DNA of 8,453 nucleotides, from contig CAJTSZ010000077.1 of assembly GCA_910578755.1 (NCBI GenBank), positions 1 through 8,453 of the forward strand. The letters are read 5' to 3'. Every line of letters begins with the position of its first letter. The first letter of the stretch is position 1. Below are positions 6,218 to 8,453 of this stretch, piece after piece. The notes beneath the pieces were generated by a model that saw only the letters and a list, made by a program, of their open reading frames with translations, was not told where the DNA came from and searched no databases. Made by a program: the position numbers and the translations under genes. The stretch comes from an uncultured Oscillospiraceae bacterium (GTDB lineage Bacteria; Bacillota; Clostridia; Oscillospirales; Ruminococcaceae).

Positions 6218-6988
6218 ATGAAGTTCCTGTGTATTTTTTTATGCAGCCTGTGCTTGCTGAGCGCCTGTACCTCTGTTCCAACAACTTCACCCAGCCTATC
6301 CGCCGACCCTGACCGGGCGCAGCTGGAGCAGTATTTGCAGGAAAACATGGGGAAAGAATATGTTGAGGCTGTTTTTGATGAGGAAGACACCACAGAAAAA
6401 AGGGCTTTTGTAGAAAAGAATACACTTTTTTGGCGCAAAACAGATGGCAGCCCAGTTGCCTTAGCCGATTATGTTTCAAGCTATCAGCGAATCTCGGAGC
6501 AGAGCGCTATTGTTGTTCACAGAAGCACATTCATTTCCCTTTTGGACATCCAGCAGGGCATCCTGGACACCTTATGCAACACCCAGGATTTTGGTGATTT
6601 GCATAGACCCATTCAGCAAATACGCACCAACGGCACCCTTCTCTACTTCAGCACGAAAGACCAAATATACCGGTGCTTTCTGCCCACCAAGACGGTGGAT
6701 CTTTTGGCAACAGACAATATGATGCGTACCAGGCCCATGGTGGAACCTCTTACTATAACGGATGTTGTTTGGGCCTCCTATAATCCTGTTTGGTTGAAAG
6801 CGTGCTATGAACTGGGCAGCAGTGACAATGTCTATAATATTCAATCTGAATTCTACAATTTTTATGACACCCAAACCGGAAAAATTTACACCTGGGTGCC
6901 GGAGAATGCAATGCAGGAATATAAGATAGAAGGGGCAAAATTTTATTACCAGCAGCGCAAGGCGGAAAGCAGGGGGCATAACCAGTAA
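6218..6988 (+). CDS. Putative lipoprotein related to the N-terminal domain of the upstream secreted protein
   Basis: This 256-residue protein has a short leader and the lipobox LLSAC with Cys17, so it should be membrane-anchored on the outside. Residues 18-30 are a Ser/Thr/Pro linker. The body (about 95-230) lines up with residues 70-195 of the protein at 5060-6163: AIVVHR with IFILHK, DQIYRCFLPTKTV with HTIYRLHIPSRTM, a WASYNPVWLK segment with LTSPKWLH, and YDTQTGKIYTW with VDLLTGEKTPT. It lacks the Cys-His hydrolase domain. A good AAAGGGGGA ribosome site lies 8 bases upstream of the ATG. The gene starts 54 bases after its neighbour and a terminator follows, so the two form a two-gene operon. 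It may be a binding partner or regulator of the enzyme at the cell surface; that is inference. Confidence 0.82.
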   Translation: MKFLCIFLCSLCLLSACTSVPTTSPSLSADPDRAQLEQYLQENMGKEYVEAVFDEEDTTEKRAFVEKNTLFWRKTDGSPVALADYVSSYQRISEQSAIVVHRSTFISLLDIQQGILDTLCNTQDFGDLHRPIQQIRTNGTLLYFSTKDQIYRCFLPTKTVDLLATDNMMRTRPMVEPLTITDVVWASYNPVWLKACYELGSSDNVYNIQSEFYNFYDTQTGKIYTWVPENAMQEYKIEGAKFYYQQRKAESRGHNQ

Positions 6989-7015
6989 TTTAAAGTTTCC
7001 CTATTATAAGTTAAT

Positions 7016-7046
7016 CCCTGGTTACAGCCTTGTAACCAGGGGTTTT
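7016..7046 (+). terminator. Rho-independent terminator after the lipoprotein gene
   Basis: CCCTGGTTACA (7016-7026) and TGTAACCAGGG (7031-7041) form a perfect 11-bp stem with a GCCT loop, followed by GTTTTG. It ends the operon of the secreted hydrolase and the lipoprotein. Confidence 0.87.
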
Positions 7047-7138
7047 GTACACAACAAGAAACTTCCTTTCAATGTAACACATTATTATGAAAAATTTTTG
7101 TTGCGTAAAATGCTGTGGTGTAGTTTTCATATATGTGG

Positions 7139-7179
7139 TATGCTGGACTAAAGATAAAAAGCGCACGACTTTCTATTTT
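7139..7179 (+). promoter_or_regulatory. Conserved upstream block, copy 2
   Basis: TATGCTGG (7139-7146) and a 31-base segment (7149-7179) that differs from the one at 4992-5022 by a single base (A for G). It ends 35 bases before the start codon at 7215. ATTACAAATA follows in both copies, and TTTTC-AT-rich sequence precedes both. This marks the secreted protein at 7215 as likely co-regulated with the one at 5060. Confidence 0.7.
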
Positions 7180-7214
7180 TAAAAGTATTACAAATATCTT
7201 AGGAGGTAAATTCT

Positions 7215-7901
7215 ATGAAGAAAAACAGTGCAAAAAAGGTTGTTAGTTCAATTTTGCTGGCAGCAATGACAATGAGTATGTCTTTAAGTGCATTTGCAAC
7301 ACCCGCAATAACATTTGATGAGGCAAAAAATTACCTGCTCAATTACAGTATAACTGAAACCGACTCCGATGGAGATGAATGCACTACATACTACGTTTTT
7401 GATTCCGAGGATAAATTAAACAACGCCGCAAATTATATTGTTGAAAATGGCTTGGATGCTTTTAATCACGTAGTAAATGAAACTATTAACGATGTTGTAA
7501 GTAAGGAACCTAAAATTGAAGCAAGAGAAACAGACCCAGCTATTGCATATGAAACTGTTTCTGGAGATGGAACACATTATGTAAGCGCAGAGGCCTATGG
7601 CTATTCTAGTTTTCCAACACTTGGTGCAATTCAATACATAGTGGAACTGTCCTATAGAGCAACTGTAAAAGGTGGTAAATTTACTAGTGTTTCTAGTGCA
7701 AGTGTAGATTTCCCTGTTATTGATGTATCAGGTAGCTACGGAAAAATTTCTCTCCCTTCCTACTGCAATAATACTAGCTGTGGTGTTACTGCAAATTATA
7801 CTATCACTAAAAGTATTGATATTCCATTAGGAGATGGCTCTTTTACAATCAAATCTGAATCCGATAAAGAAAACTTTGCGCTTATAACAAACTTAAGATA
7901 A
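7215..7901 (+). CDS. Secreted protein of unknown family
   Basis: This 228-residue protein has a clear signal peptide (1-28, likely cut after SAFA) and no lipobox or wall-anchoring motif, so it is probably released. The mature N-terminal part (about 30-105) is helical and acidic. The C-terminal part (about 115-228) is a run of beta strands rich in Ser, Tyr, Val and Gly, such as YIVELSYRATVKGGKFTSV and ANYTITKSIDIPLG, which suggests a beta-sandwich. Cys184 and Cys189 (SYCNNTSCG) are close enough to form a disulfide; Cys56 is alone. I do not recognise the family. A perfect AGGAGG (7201-7206) precedes the ATG by 8 bases. Its promoter block matches that of the secreted Cys-His protein, and its A+T-rich coding sequence is unlike ptsI. 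It is a single-gene transcript closed by a strong terminator. Confidence 0.87.
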   Translation: MKKNSAKKVVSSILLAAMTMSMSLSAFATPAITFDEAKNYLLNYSITETDSDGDECTTYYVFDSEDKLNNAANYIVENGLDAFNHVVNETINDVVSKEPKIEARETDPAIAYETVSGDGTHYVSAEAYGYSSFPTLGAIQYIVELSYRATVKGGKFTSVSSASVDFPVIDVSGSYGKISLPSYCNNTSCGVTANYTITKSIDIPLGDGSFTIKSESDKENFALITNLR

Positions 7902-7903
7902 CT

Positions 7904-7943
7904 TTAATAAAAAGGAGTGGCGTTTTCCACTCCTTTTTATTAA
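7904..7943 (+). terminator. Strong Rho-independent terminator
   Basis: TTAATAAAAAGGAGTGG (7904-7920) and CCACTCCTTTTTATTAA (7927-7943) form a perfect 17-bp stem. The A/T flank makes it effective on both strands. It starts two bases after the stop codon of the secreted protein gene. Confidence 0.93.
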
Positions 7944-7966
7944 ATAATTGTAGTTAATTATTCAAT

Positions 7967-8000
7967 ATGGTATAATAACCGCAAAGCGGTTATTATATTT
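7967..8000. repeat. 34-base direct repeat, first copy, with perfect hairpin
   Basis: This 34-base stretch, starting ATGGTATAATAACCGC, is repeated exactly at 8087-8120, 120 bases on. Inside it TATAATAACCGC (7971-7982) and GCGGTTATTATA (7986-7997) form a perfect 12-bp hairpin with an AAA loop. It corresponds to the right half of the palindromic element; no matching left arm is present, so it looks truncated. Confidence 0.85.
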
Positions 8001-8003
8001 CAA

Positions 8004-8061
8004 TGCCCCAAGTGCTCGCCCCCGCTGGCGTTGCCAGCTGTTGCAACCGCACTTGATGGGC
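8004..8061. repeat. Nested hairpin between the two 34-base repeats
   Basis: CAAGTGC (8009-8015) pairs with GCACTTG (8049-8055); after a small bulge TGCCC (8004-8008) pairs with GGGCA (8058-8062). Within the loop GCTGGC-GTT-GCCAGC (8024-8038) is a perfect 6-bp hairpin. No frame here is gene-like. It may be an accessory part of the repeat element or a structured RNA. Confidence 0.5.
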
Positions 8062-8120
8062 AATTATACCATTACGCTTGCGCTTCATGGTATAATAACC
8101 GCAAAGCGGTTATTATATTT
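8062..8120. repeat. Palindromic intergenic element, copy B
   Basis: ATTATACCAT (8063-8072) and ATGGTATAAT (8087-8096) form a perfect 10-bp inverted repeat. The following hairpin (TATAATAACCGC at 8091-8102 against GCGGTTATTATA at 8106-8117) is perfect. The right half, 8087-8120, is the second copy of the 34-base direct repeat. This is the best-preserved copy in the window. Confidence 0.8.
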
Positions 8121-8167
8121 TAAAATGGCCGAGACGAACTGTTCGCTTTGCTCACTGCCCCATAGCC

Positions 8168-8222
8168 AATTATACCACTGCGCGCGTTGCGCTTTGTAGT
8201 ATAATATTAAAACAAGTTTTAA
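8168..8222. repeat. Palindromic intergenic element, copy C, with TATAAT box
   Basis: ATTATACCAC (8169-8178) pairs with GTAGTATAAT (8196-8205) with one mismatch; a GCGC/GCGC inner stem sits in the loop. The second hairpin is TTAAAAC (8207-8213) against GTTTTAA (8216-8222). The TATAAT at 8200-8205 predicts a start near 8212, just before the ribosome site of the gene at 8240. No convincing -35 box is seen at 16-18 bases. Confidence 0.65.
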
Positions 8223-8239
8223 AAGGAGGATAACATAGT

Positions 8240-8453
8240 ATGAACAAAATAAAACAGTGGAACAAAACAAAAAAAGCTGTTTTGGCGTTGAACCTTTTAT
8301 GTTTGGTGGTTCTGCTGGCCTATTCCATTACCTTTTTTGTGATCAACCAAATATGGCAGCCAGGAAACCTGCCCCAGGGTGCCATGCACACCCGTATGGC
8401 GTGGCGGCAAATTGTGGATAACATTGCCTTTGCCGCCACAGCTATTTATCAAA
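8240..8453 (+). CDS. Membrane protein of unknown function (N-terminal part, cut by window end)
   Basis: Only the first 71 residues are in the window and no stop is reached. The protein opens with a basic cytoplasmic stretch (MNKIKQWNKTKK), then one clear membrane segment (about 13-35, Leu/Val/Phe-rich). After it come a polar stretch with two prolines (IWQPGNLPQG) and RMAWRQIVDNIAF, which may lead into further helices. AGGAGG (8224-8229) lies 10 bases before the ATG, which fixes the start. The upstream TATAAT of repeat copy C is the only promoter-like signal. The family cannot be told from this fragment. Confidence 0.85.
   Translation, partial: MNKIKQWNKTKKAVLALNLLCLVVLLAYSITFFVINQIWQPGNLPQGAMHTRMAWRQIVDNIAFAATAIYQ

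Noticed and set aside
8085..8270. 61-codon minus-strand frame over the repeat spacer
   Set aside because: It runs through palindromic repeats and the start of the membrane-protein gene, with no ribosome site.

Overview
The window looks like the chromosome of a low-to-mid G+C anaerobic Bacillota, most likely a Clostridia member of the Oscillospiraceae/Ruminococcaceae type. The basis is strong AGGAGG-type ribosome sites, TATAAT promoters, a Gram-positive style Enzyme I of the sugar phosphotransferase system, lipoproteins and signal peptides of Gram-positive type, and intergenic palindromes. The species cannot be named from sequence alone. No rRNA, tRNA, CRISPR array, transposase or phage gene is visible.

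Left block (1-3325), read leftward. Transcription starts at a TATAAT promoter near 3298-3325 and reads ptsI (1605-3263). A lipoprotein gene of unknown role follows after only 16 bases (866-1588). A G+C-rich, hairpin-filled gap separates it from a short MGMT-family DNA repair protein (249-560). A bidirectional terminator at 71-103 closes the block. The window opens with the first copy of a palindromic intergenic element.

Centre (3264-5059). The 467-base divergent gap upstream of ptsI holds a phased A-tract decamer repeat and the promoter of an XRE/TPR regulator of the RRNPP type (3731-4654, +). Tail-to-tail with it, and overlapping its stop codon by 4 bases, lies a 65-residue exported peptide gene (4651-4848, -). 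Immediately upstream of the peptide promoter is a perfect 18-bp inverted repeat (4918-4960). Together these look like a cell-cell signalling cassette: receptor-regulator, pro-peptide and operator.

Right block (4981-8453), read rightward. It encodes exported proteins: a secreted protein with a propeller-like domain fused to a CHAP/papain-like Cys-His hydrolase domain (5060-6163), a lipoprotein related to the first domain of that protein (6218-6988), and a secreted protein of unknown family (7215-7901). The first and third are preceded by nearly identical regulatory blocks (30 of 31 bases, at 4992-5022 and 7149-7179), which suggests one regulon. A 338-base repeat-rich spacer follows. It contains further copies of the palindromic element seen at 17-70, the last of which supplies a TATAAT box in position to drive a truncated membrane-protein gene (8240 to the window end).

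The most interesting reading is a peptide-signalling regulator next to a set of co-regulated exported proteins of undescribed function. The pairing of regulator with peptide, and of both with the secreted proteins, is inference from gene layout and shared upstream sequence.
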